Shown here piece by piece: positions 1-5,053 of a DNA stretch of 5,913 bases. Numbering within the stretch: position 1 is the first letter of the stretch; every line of letters begins with the position of its first letter. The stretch covers positions 1 through 5,913 of the forward strand of contig JAFTTD010000042.1 in assembly GCA_017466965.1 (NCBI GenBank), read 5' to 3'. The position numbers were made by a program, and so were the translations under genes. The notes beneath the pieces are model-generated. The model saw only the letters and a list, made by a program, of their open reading frames with translations, had not been told where the DNA came from and ran no database searches. Source of the stretch: Bacteroidaceae bacterium (GTDB lineage Bacteria > Bacteroidota > Bacteroidia > Bacteroidales > Bacteroidaceae).

Positions 1-114
1 ACAACAGTTGAAAACTATTTATTTAAAATAATGAAAGCAAAATTAATGTTCATTGATTACAAACTTTCAATGGAACAAAAATCTTGCTTGTCTGAATATC
101 TGTCCGAGAATTAG
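1..114 (+). CDS. Possible C-terminal tail of a convergent gene cut by the left edge (unrecognised)
   Basis: The plus-strand frame starting at base 1 is open through the left edge and ends at a TAG at 112-114, giving 37 residues that end in LSEYLSEN. If it is real, it is the last part of a gene running towards the lysozyme-like gene, with the two stop codons only 4 bp apart. It also has an internal ATG at 31-33, so a 27-residue peptide is possible, but no promoter is visible in the few bases upstream. I do not recognise the sequence. In DNA this AT-rich, 37 open codons can occur by chance, and the minus-strand frames here are all closed. The call is tentative. Confidence 0.25.
   Translation, partial: TTVENYLFKIMKAKLMFIDYKLSMEQKSCLSEYLSEN
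41..76 (-). terminator. Weak hairpin downstream of the lysozyme-like gene
   Basis: CATTGA at 51-56 pairs with TCAATG at 67-72, extended by GTT/AAC at 48-50 and 74-76 across one bulged base. The loop is 10 nt. On the minus strand it is followed by ATTAATTTTG, a poor U-tract. It lies 43-71 bases beyond the stop codon at 119-121 and is the only terminator candidate there. It would sit inside the possible plus-strand reading frame at 1-114, so the two calls partly compete. Confidence 0.2.
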
Positions 115-118
115 CGAT

Positions 119-547
119 TTATTTATTGGCTGCGAGTTTGTAATATCTTGACATCACTCTTTTGTAATATCCGTCAGTAGCAGCTTTTCTTTTCATACAG
201 TTCAAATCGCCGGAATTCCATAGTCTTATAGCCTTTTCCATATTTCCTTCAGGATTGAAATGCTCTTGGAACTCAATAAACATCTGTATGCTCTTTTCTT
301 TGTTGTAGCGGTCGTCGTAAGTATATTTGTCATAGCCTGCAATAATATTGCACTGTCTGACCAAAATCTTTGATATTTGCAAATATCCAACCCAACGTCC
401 ACATTTTGATACTGCATCAGCCTTGCCTTCACTTTCTACTAACCCTATCGCCTCAATAACACTTCCCCATTTCTTCATTAAATCTGCATCTGCTGCTGAA
501 GCCGACATGCTTACAGCAAACAATAAAAATACAATTAATTTCTTCAT
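119..547 (-). CDS. Small secreted lysozyme/SLT transglycosylase-like protein
   Basis: This 142-residue protein is probably a peptidoglycan-cleaving enzyme exported across the inner membrane. Residues 1-18 form a typical signal peptide: lysines at 2-3, a hydrophobic core, and an ASA-A cleavage site near 18-19. The mature part shows the soluble lytic transglycosylase/lysozyme-fold pattern in order: IGLVES at 34-39 with Glu38 as the likely catalytic acid, GYLQIS at 54-59 (the GxxQI motif), AIRLWNSG at 106-113 (in the place of the usual A-x-x-YNAG or RIWNGG), and YYKRVMSRY at 127-135. The DDRYNKEKSIQMF stretch at 78-90 resembles lysozyme-like proteins common in Bacteroidetes and their phages, from memory of the family. 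Three cysteines (49, 66, 117) remain in the mature form. The protein is a bare catalytic domain without a wall-binding module. It is probably monocistronic, with its promoter about 120 bp upstream. The fold is fairly secure; bond specificity and physiological role are not known. Confidence 0.82.
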   Translation of the reverse strand: MKKLIVFLLFAVSMSASAADADLMKKWGSVIEAIGLVESEGKADAVSKCGRWVGYLQISKILVRQCNIIAGYDKYTYDDRYNKEKSIQMFIEFQEHFNPEGNMEKAIRLWNSGDLNCMKRKAATDGYYKRVMSRYYKLAANK

Positions 548-668
548 CTTTTTGAATTTAGTTAATAATCAGAGCGTACAATTCTACGCACCGTTCTCTT
601 AATTCAATTCTTCAGAAATAAAGTTTTGTAATGAAATAATCATTTCGTCTTAATTCTGAATTGCGCTG

Positions 669-700
669 CAAAGTTACGATTTTTTTGCAAAACTGACAAG
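669..700 (-). promoter_or_regulatory. Bacteroidetes-type promoter for the lysozyme-like gene
   Basis: On the minus strand the -7 box is TAACTTTG (676 to 669), a full match to TAnnTTTG. A 20-bp spacer separates it from CTTG (700 to 697), a three-of-four match to the -33 TTTG. Transcription should start near 662-664, giving a leader of about 115 nt before the ATG at 545-547. The leader has only short hairpins (GCGTA/TACGC at 574-589 and GAAAT/ATTTC near 634-647), and I see no known riboswitch in it. Confidence 0.75.
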
Positions 701-956
701 TCTTTTTGTTCAGTACATCAAGAACTTACGTATTTTTAAGACTTCTGTGTGCGCAAACAAATTCTTGCGAACGCCCATTAATTCAAGTGATATTGAGAGT
801 TTTTAATAATGCGTATGGATTCTAATTTAACATTTTGTTTTTGTGTTTTTAACATTTGGCGAAACGTAAAATAACTTGAATACAGCATTAAACATATATG
901 TTATTACACATATTAAATATATTCTTCATGAACGAATAATTAGTTATCATAAACTG
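701..956. other. Gene-free AT-rich spacer
   Basis: Nothing coding is convincing here. The longest frame noticed is a 36-codon minus-strand frame at 778-888 without a promoter. No TTTG/TAnnTTTG promoter is visible on the plus strand. Two small symmetric sites are present: a perfect 12-bp palindrome AACATATATGTT at 891-902, and CGCAA/TTGCG around an 8-nt loop at 752-769. Either could be a protein-binding site upstream of the lysozyme-like gene, but nothing shows this. Together with the promoter, leader and terminators it makes up a non-coding stretch of about 535 bp. Confidence 0.5.
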
Positions 957-995
957 TAAAATTATGCAGCGCAGTGAAAATCTAACTGCACTGCA
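957..995 (-). terminator. Second, downstream hairpin after the GHL10 gene
   Basis: In the minus-strand transcript TGCAGUGCAG (995 to 986) pairs with CUGCGCUGCA (974 to 965): 10 pairs including one G-U, with an 11-nt loop. UAAUUUUAC follows, a moderate U-rich tail. The G-U pair becomes a C-A mismatch in a plus-strand transcript, so the hairpin fits minus-strand transcription better. It lies just beyond the main terminator and shares its CAGCGCAGTG core, so it looks like a backup terminator. Confidence 0.5.
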
Positions 996-1002
996 GTATA
1001 AA

Positions 1003-1046
1003 TATAAAAACACTGCGCTGGATTCTTACTCTCAGCGCAGTGTTTT
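1003..1046 (-). terminator. Intrinsic terminator of the phospholipase D / GHL10 operon
   Basis: A perfect 14-bp inverted repeat, AAAACACTGCGCTG at 1007-1020 and CAGCGCAGTGTTTT at 1033-1046, encloses a 12-nt loop. On the minus strand the GC-rich stem runs into TTTTTATATTT. It begins 37 bp after the stop codon at 1083-1085. The plus-strand side also ends in TTTT, so it could act in both directions, but no plus-strand gene reaches it. Confidence 0.85.
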
Positions 1047-1082
1047 CTCTATTATATTTTGTTTGATTTATTTTGTTTAATC

Positions 1083-2579
1083 TTACAGTTTTACCTTTAC
1101 ACCTTTGGATTCGTTGTGAAGGCGGTCTAATGAGGTAATGATGAAAGTAGCCCCAAAAGCTTCCTTTTCAATTGGGAAATATGTGTTGCGAGTTATTCCG
1201 AGCAAGTGAGTCGCATCATTAATGTCAATAATCTCACCTTTCTCAAATCTGTAAACTGCATATTGTACTGCCTTGTCCATCTCTTTTTTAGCCTTAGGTG
1301 CTTTCCATACTAACGACGGCTTCCCGTCTATCAAATCCACATCAACTTTGCGTGGTTTTTTAGGTGCCTTGTCATCTATGAATTTCATCTCTGGCTGTAA
1401 AGCCGGATATTTGTGATAATAAGTTTCCAGCATTGTTCTGTAATTGCCAGGATTGTTTACAACTGCAGCTGCATACCATTGACAACTTCCAACAACATTC
1501 CTCATGGAGCGCTGAATACTGTATTTTGCAATCATCTGGTGTGAAGCAGGATTATTCGGGTCTGCACCCTTAACAGTTCTTTCAACATCCTGGCCGATGA
1601 TTAACGGACGTTCAGAACAATAATCGTTCCACCAATTACACAATATGTCATAGTCTGCAACCTTAGTTCCTATATTCCAATAGATTTGAGGAATAAGGTA
1701 GTCTATCCATCCTTTTTTCTGCCATAGAACAATGTCTGCATAGAGCTGGTCGTAATTCTGCAGGCCATTTGTTGCACTACCCTCTTCTGAATTATATCCT
1801 TTAGGAGAGTTTCTGTATATACCGAATGGAGAAACTCCAAATTTCACCCAAGGTTTAATTGTTCTTATTGTCTGATGCAAATCTTTGATTAGCAAATTCA
1901 CATTGTCTCTTCTCCAGTCATCAATATTGTCAAAACCACGAGGGTTTTCAATATACCATCTATAATCAGGTATTTCAACACCATCAACAGGATATGGATA
2001 GAAGTAATCATCAATGTGCAAACCGTCTACATCATATCGAGTCAGTATATCTTCAACAATCATGCAGGTGTATAAACGGTTCTGCTCTATGGCTGGGTTA
2101 AAAATCAAAAGATCTCCATATTCAAAAACTCTATTTGGATACTTTACTGCAGCATGCTTTGAATCCATATTCACAGTACCCTTCGTTTTTGCACGGTAAG
2201 GATTTATCCATGCATGACACTCCATGTTCCTGTCGTGACAAAGCTTTACCATCCACTCCAACGGGTCCCAGCCGTCAGTTGTGGACTTTCCTTGAACACC
2301 GGTAAGGTATCTGCTCCATGGCTCATATGATGATTTGTACAATGCGTCTCCCTCAGCTCTGACTTGAAAGAGAATCACATTGATGCCAGCCTTTTGCAAC
2401 ACATTCAATTGGCTTTCAAGCATTCTCTTAATTTCAGACTGTGTCTTGCCAAGGTATTGGCCGTTAACACACTGTATCCACGCACCTCTAAATTCTCTTT
2501 TAGGATGTTCAACAGGTTGACATGCAACGCTGAAGAAATAGATAAATGAGACTATTAAAAATATAATCCTATTTTTCAT
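1083..2579 (-). CDS. GHL10/DUF187 family glycosidase, lipoprotein
   Basis: This 498-residue protein belongs to the glycosyl-hydrolase-like GHL10 family (DUF187, PF02638; relatives include YngK and E. coli DigH/YddW). The N-terminus is a lipoprotein signal: a hydrophobic stretch at 4-19 and Cys20 in SVAC-Q, where Ser at -3 is less usual than Leu or Val. The TIM-barrel-like domain spans about 28-335 with the family landmarks RGAWIQ (31-36), FQVRAEGDALY (71-81), HAWINPYR (122-129), DGLHIDDYFYP (185-195, acidic residues 185, 190 and 191), GVSPFGIYRN (248-257) and IPQIYW (296-301). A smaller beta-rich domain at about 405-498, with KPSLVWKAP and YAVYRF, resembles a fibronectin type III fold. DigH cleaves peptidoglycan glycan strands stripped of stem peptides, so envelope glycan is a reasonable substrate, but a dietary or capsular glycan cannot be excluded. 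It lies 49 bp after the phospholipase D gene with no promoter between, so it is probably second in that operon. Family is secure; substrate is inferred. Confidence 0.93.
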   Translation of the reverse strand: MKNRIIFLIVSFIYFFSVACQPVEHPKREFRGAWIQCVNGQYLGKTQSEIKRMLESQLNVLQKAGINVILFQVRAEGDALYKSSYEPWSRYLTGVQGKSTTDGWDPLEWMVKLCHDRNMECHAWINPYRAKTKGTVNMDSKHAAVKYPNRVFEYGDLLIFNPAIEQNRLYTCMIVEDILTRYDVDGLHIDDYFYPYPVDGVEIPDYRWYIENPRGFDNIDDWRRDNVNLLIKDLHQTIRTIKPWVKFGVSPFGIYRNSPKGYNSEEGSATNGLQNYDQLYADIVLWQKKGWIDYLIPQIYWNIGTKVADYDILCNWWNDYCSERPLIIGQDVERTVKGADPNNPASHQMIAKYSIQRSMRNVVGSCQWYAAAVVNNPGNYRTMLETYYHKYPALQPEMKFIDDKAPKKPRKVDVDLIDGKPSLVWKAPKAKKEMDKAVQYAVYRFEKGEIIDINDATHLLGITRNTYFPIEKEAFGATFIITSLDRLHNESKGVKVKL

Positions 2580-2628
2580 AAGTATTGATTGTTTTATTAA
2601 GATATAAATTCAATTATGTTTTGACTAT

Positions 2629-3858
2629 TTACAGCACTGGCGTGAGAAGGTTGCCAAACCATCCAACAAACTGTTTCCAGATGTTCTTGCTTCTCCAATA
2701 TCCTTTTTTTATCAGTTCCGAGTTCCTCTTGTCTTGTTCAAACATCTCAATAAGTTCCATTGTAGTTTCCTTGTTGAAGATAACGGCATTGACTTCATAA
2801 TCACATCGCAGACTTCTACTGTCAAGATTAGACGAACCGACAGTGCAGTACAGGCTGTCAACCATCATAATCTTGGTGTGATGAAATCCGGCATCAAAAA
2901 GATAAACTTTTGCACCTCTCTTCATTAGATTGTTGCCAACATAGTGCGATGCATCTGGGGTTAATGGAATGTCACTTTTTTTGGACAGCATAATTTCAAC
3001 ATCAACACCTCTGTCAATTGCATTTTTCAACGCTTTCCTTACTTTATGAGTAGGAACAAAATAAGGATTCACAAGACGAATGCTGTGTTTTGCGCTGTTG
3101 AGCATACCAACGTACAGGTCTCTGATTGATTCATTTGATACTTTAGGTGCTCTGTCAACTATTGCTATTCTTTTGTTGCCTTCGTTTGACGGTATCGGGA
3201 AATACTTCTCACCTTCAATTAATTCACCTGTGGCTTTCATCCACATTTTTGCAAATATGGAATGCATCTCATTTACAGCAGCACCTTCAACTCTAATGTG
3301 CATATCTCGCCAAGGCCCGATACCTTCAATGCCCTCAATATAATAATCAGCGACATTCATACCGCCGGTATATGCTACACGCCCATCCACAACTACTATC
3401 TTTCTATGGTCGCGAGGTATAATATGGTTAACCCAAGGAAAACGAATAGGGTCGAACTTCACAAGATTGATGCCTCGGCTGCAAATCAGTTCATGGTGCT
3501 TTTTCTTGATTGGCTGATTGTTAGAAGCATTTCCAAAAGCATCATACATGGCTCTTACTTCAACACCCTCTTTTGCCTTCTCAGCCAATAAATCAAATAA
3601 TTTGTTGGCAATAGAATCATTTCGGAAATTAAAGTATTCAAGATGAATGAATACTTTTGCATTTCTGATACATTCAAACATGTCAACAAACTTGTCATGG
3701 CCGCTTTTAAGCAATTGCACATTATTTCCATCAGTAAGTTCTATACCTTTTGCCTTAAGTTGTTCTGCAAAAACTGAATCACTTCTGTTTTCAGACGAAA
3801 AGGCTGATGAAGAAATAAATAGCTGTATTATAGTGAATACATATATTATTTTGTTCAT
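2629..3858 (-). CDS. cls: Exported cardiolipin-synthase-like phospholipase D family protein
   Basis: This 409-residue protein has two complete HKD catalytic motifs of the phospholipase D superfamily: His151-x-Lys153-x4-Asp158 followed by GGMN (165-168), and His327-x-Lys329-x4-Asp334 followed by GSSNLDSRSL (341-350). Surrounding sequence matches bacterial cardiolipin synthases: HLEYFNFRNDSIANKLFDLL (72-91), KEGVEVRAMYDAFGN (96-110), NPYFVPT (264-270), RGVDVEIML (283-291), and a C-terminus ending in LLTPVL. The expected reaction is transfer of a phosphatidyl group to phosphatidylglycerol, giving cardiolipin. ClsA-type enzymes begin with two membrane helices; here there is one hydrophobic segment (about 4-19) that looks like a signal peptide ending at SSSA-F, so the enzyme should face the periplasm, free or tethered by an uncleaved helix. 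It is the first gene of a probable operon with the GHL10 lipoprotein. A phospholipase D-type hydrolase is the main alternative. Confidence 0.88.
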   Translation of the reverse strand: MNKIIYVFTIIQLFISSSAFSSENRSDSVFAEQLKAKGIELTDGNNVQLLKSGHDKFVDMFECIRNAKVFIHLEYFNFRNDSIANKLFDLLAEKAKEGVEVRAMYDAFGNASNNQPIKKKHHELICSRGINLVKFDPIRFPWVNHIIPRDHRKIVVVDGRVAYTGGMNVADYYIEGIEGIGPWRDMHIRVEGAAVNEMHSIFAKMWMKATGELIEGEKYFPIPSNEGNKRIAIVDRAPKVSNESIRDLYVGMLNSAKHSIRLVNPYFVPTHKVRKALKNAIDRGVDVEIMLSKKSDIPLTPDASHYVGNNLMKRGAKVYLFDAGFHHTKIMMVDSLYCTVGSSNLDSRSLRCDYEVNAVIFNKETTMELIEMFEQDKRNSELIKKGYWRSKNIWKQFVGWFGNLLTPVL

Positions 3859-3860
3859 TG

Positions 3861-3889
3861 CAAAATCTTCTATATCAAAATCTCTATAT
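3861..3889 (-). repeat. Imperfect tandem repeat in the leader of the phospholipase D gene
   Basis: CAAAATCTTCTATAT at 3861-3875 is followed directly by CAAAATCTCTATAT at 3876-3889; the copies differ by one base missing from the second. In the mRNA the repeats end 2 nt before the ATG at 3856-3858, so they cover the ribosome-binding area. They may simply be a slippage duplication. Confidence 0.6.
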
Positions 3890-3913
3890 AAATAGTTTAA
3901 TAATTACAATGTG

Positions 3914-3945
3914 CAAAGTTAAGAATTTCAATACAACATTGCAAT
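3914..3945 (-). promoter_or_regulatory. Bacteroidetes-type promoter for the phospholipase D / GHL10 operon
   Basis: On the minus strand TAACTTTG (3921 to 3914) is a full match to the -7 TAnnTTTG. A 20-bp spacer separates it from ATTG (3945 to 3942), three of four for the -33 TTTG. The start site should be near 3908, about 50 nt before the ATG. There is no equivalent between the two genes, which supports co-transcription. Confidence 0.72.
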
Positions 3946-4028
3946 TTATAAGTCGCAACACACTCAACAACACACATAAATAGATACTAAAAGAGCTGTA
4001 TTTTAAACAAATTGTAACAAACAAGCAT

Positions 4029-4075
4029 AAAAAAACAGCTGCAGAAATATGATATAAACAGCATATTTCTGCAGC
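4029..4075 (-). terminator. Strong intrinsic terminator of the polysaccharide export gene
   Basis: A perfect 14-bp inverted repeat, GCTGCAGAAATATG at 4038-4051 and its complement at 4062-4075, encloses a 10-nt loop. On the minus strand the stem is followed within two bases by seven T (4035 to 4029). It begins 18 bp after the stop codon at 4094-4096. It separates the export gene from the phospholipase D operon. Confidence 0.92.
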
Positions 4076-4093
4076 CGTCAAATAAGAAGTCTT

Positions 4094-4897
4094 TTACTTC
4101 AATATATTGTAAATCAAACTAGCAAGTGAAACCAGAATACTTGTAGATGTAAACCACAATGATGTTTCAGAACCAATACCTGAGTTCTTTGCCTTAACCT
4201 TGTTTGGTGTTACATAAACAATATCATTCTGCTGTAACTGGTAATATGGTGACATTACTACATTAGCGTCGTTAAGATTCAATATAGAAATAGTTTTCTT
4301 GCCAGTAACATCTTCTCTTACAACCTTAACGCTGTCACGGCGACCATGAATAGTCATGTCTCCTGCCATAGCCAATGCTTCAAAAACATTTATTTTACCA
4401 TTTGAAGCCGTATAAACTCCAGAACGGGCAACTTCACCAAGAACAGCAATTTTGTAATTAGACATTGTAACTGTAACTATAGGCTTTTCTTTCATGCCCG
4501 TCTGCATAATCTTATCCAATATATAGTTCTCCAAATCTGTTTTAGTCATGCCTACTACATGAATTTCGCCGAGAACAGGGAATGTTATAGTTCCTTCGTT
4601 TGAAACAAGGTAAGGAATTAATGATACTTGTGTAGAGAAATTATTTCTGGCAGAACTGTTAGTTGTGTTACTTGACTGCACTGTGAGGTTATACATAGCA
4701 ACAGCCTCTGGTGCTAATGGAGAAGTAACAGTAATGGTTAAGATGTCCTTTGGCATGATTTTTGCGTCATACAAACTCGGAATCTGAGTTAAATCTACAT
4801 CTTGACTGTTCTGCAGGTAAGGTACGTTTTTATACGATTGACAACCTGATACAACAAAAACACTAATTAAAGTCAAATAAAAAATAATTCTATTCAT
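4094..4897 (-). CDS. Wza-type polysaccharide export outer-membrane lipoprotein
   Basis: This 267-residue protein belongs to the polysaccharide biosynthesis/export family (Poly_export, PF02563, plus an SLBB domain), whose members form the outer-membrane channel for capsule or exopolysaccharide. The N-terminus is a lipoprotein signal with a good lipobox, VSGC, so Cys19 should be lipidated. The Poly_export region runs about 41-145, with DAKIMPKDILTITVTSP (44-60), then NEGTITFPVLGEIHVVGMT (100-118). It is interrupted at about 73-92 by a Ser/Thr/Asn-rich stretch. The SLBB region follows at about 148-230, with IAVLGEVARSGVY (150-162), INVFEALAMAGD (169-180) and LQQNDIVYVTP (221-231). A hydrophobic segment at 247-265 fits the C-terminal helix that spans the outer membrane in Wza. 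It is shorter than E. coli Wza (379 residues) but about usual for Bacteroidetes members. It has its own promoter and terminator, and no co-polymerase, tyrosine kinase or glycosyltransferase gene is adjacent here. Which polysaccharide it serves cannot be told. Confidence 0.93.
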   Translation of the reverse strand: MNRIIFYLTLISVFVVSGCQSYKNVPYLQNSQDVDLTQIPSLYDAKIMPKDILTITVTSPLAPEAVAMYNLTVQSSNTTNSSARNNFSTQVSLIPYLVSNEGTITFPVLGEIHVVGMTKTDLENYILDKIMQTGMKEKPIVTVTMSNYKIAVLGEVARSGVYTASNGKINVFEALAMAGDMTIHGRRDSVKVVREDVTGKKTISILNLNDANVVMSPYYQLQQNDIVYVTPNKVKAKNSGIGSETSLWFTSTSILVSLASLIYNILK

Positions 4898-4934
4898 TAC
4901 AACATATATTTTTAATATGGTTAATATTCTTCCC

Positions 4935-4966
4935 CAAAGATAAGGATTATTTACAAATATGCCAAA
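4935..4966 (-). promoter_or_regulatory. Bacteroidetes-type promoter for the polysaccharide export gene
   Basis: On the minus strand TATCTTTG (4942 to 4935) fully matches TAnnTTTG. A 20-bp spacer separates it from a perfect TTTG -33 box (4966 to 4963). This is the best promoter match in the window. The start site should be near 4929, leaving a leader of about 30 nt before the ATG at 4895-4897. The -33 box starts only 12 bp after the guaA terminator stem. Confidence 0.82.
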
Positions 4967-5031
4967 AGTATTTATAAACTTAAGAGTGAAAAGCCTAAAT
5001 TACTCAGTTTATTCGGCATTTCACTCTTAAG
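4967..5031 (-). terminator. Terminator of guaA
   Basis: CTTAAGAGTGAAA-x-GCC at 4979-4995 pairs with its complement at 5015-5031, 16 of 17 positions, around a 19-nt loop. On the minus strand it is followed by TTTATAAATACTTTT, a broken T-tract. It starts 23 bp after the guaA stop codon. The long loop and interrupted tail make it less canonical than the one at 4029-4075, but its place between a stop codon and a promoter fits. Confidence 0.7.
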
Positions 5032-5053
5032 ATATTATAGGTTTAATGAGAAA

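Noticed and set aside
348..602. 84-codon plus-strand frame opposite the lysozyme-like gene
   Set aside because: It is antisense to a gene with a clear signal peptide and motifs, crosses that gene's start, and has no plus-strand promoter.
574..647. Short hairpins in the leader of the lysozyme-like gene, considered as a riboswitch
   Set aside because: The stems are only 5 bp and AT-rich, and no known riboswitch consensus is recognisable.
778..888. 36-codon minus-strand open frame in the large spacer
   Set aside because: No promoter is visible upstream and I see no recognisable motif in the product; its length is within chance for AT-rich DNA.
985..1046. Repeated CAGCGCAGTG units considered as a CRISPR or REP-like array
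   Set aside because: There are only three copies in mixed orientation with irregular spacing, and they are explained better by two terminator-type hairpins.
3262..3591. 109-codon plus-strand frame inside the phospholipase D gene
   Set aside because: It is antisense to the strongly conserved region around the first HKD motif and has no promoter or recognisable motif.
3884..4081. 65-codon minus-strand open frame between the export gene and the phospholipase D gene
   Set aside because: It runs through the strong terminator hairpin and its T-tract (4029-4075) and over the promoter at 3914-3945; its product is a hydrophobic, Ile/Leu/Cys-rich string typical of translated AT-rich non-coding DNA.
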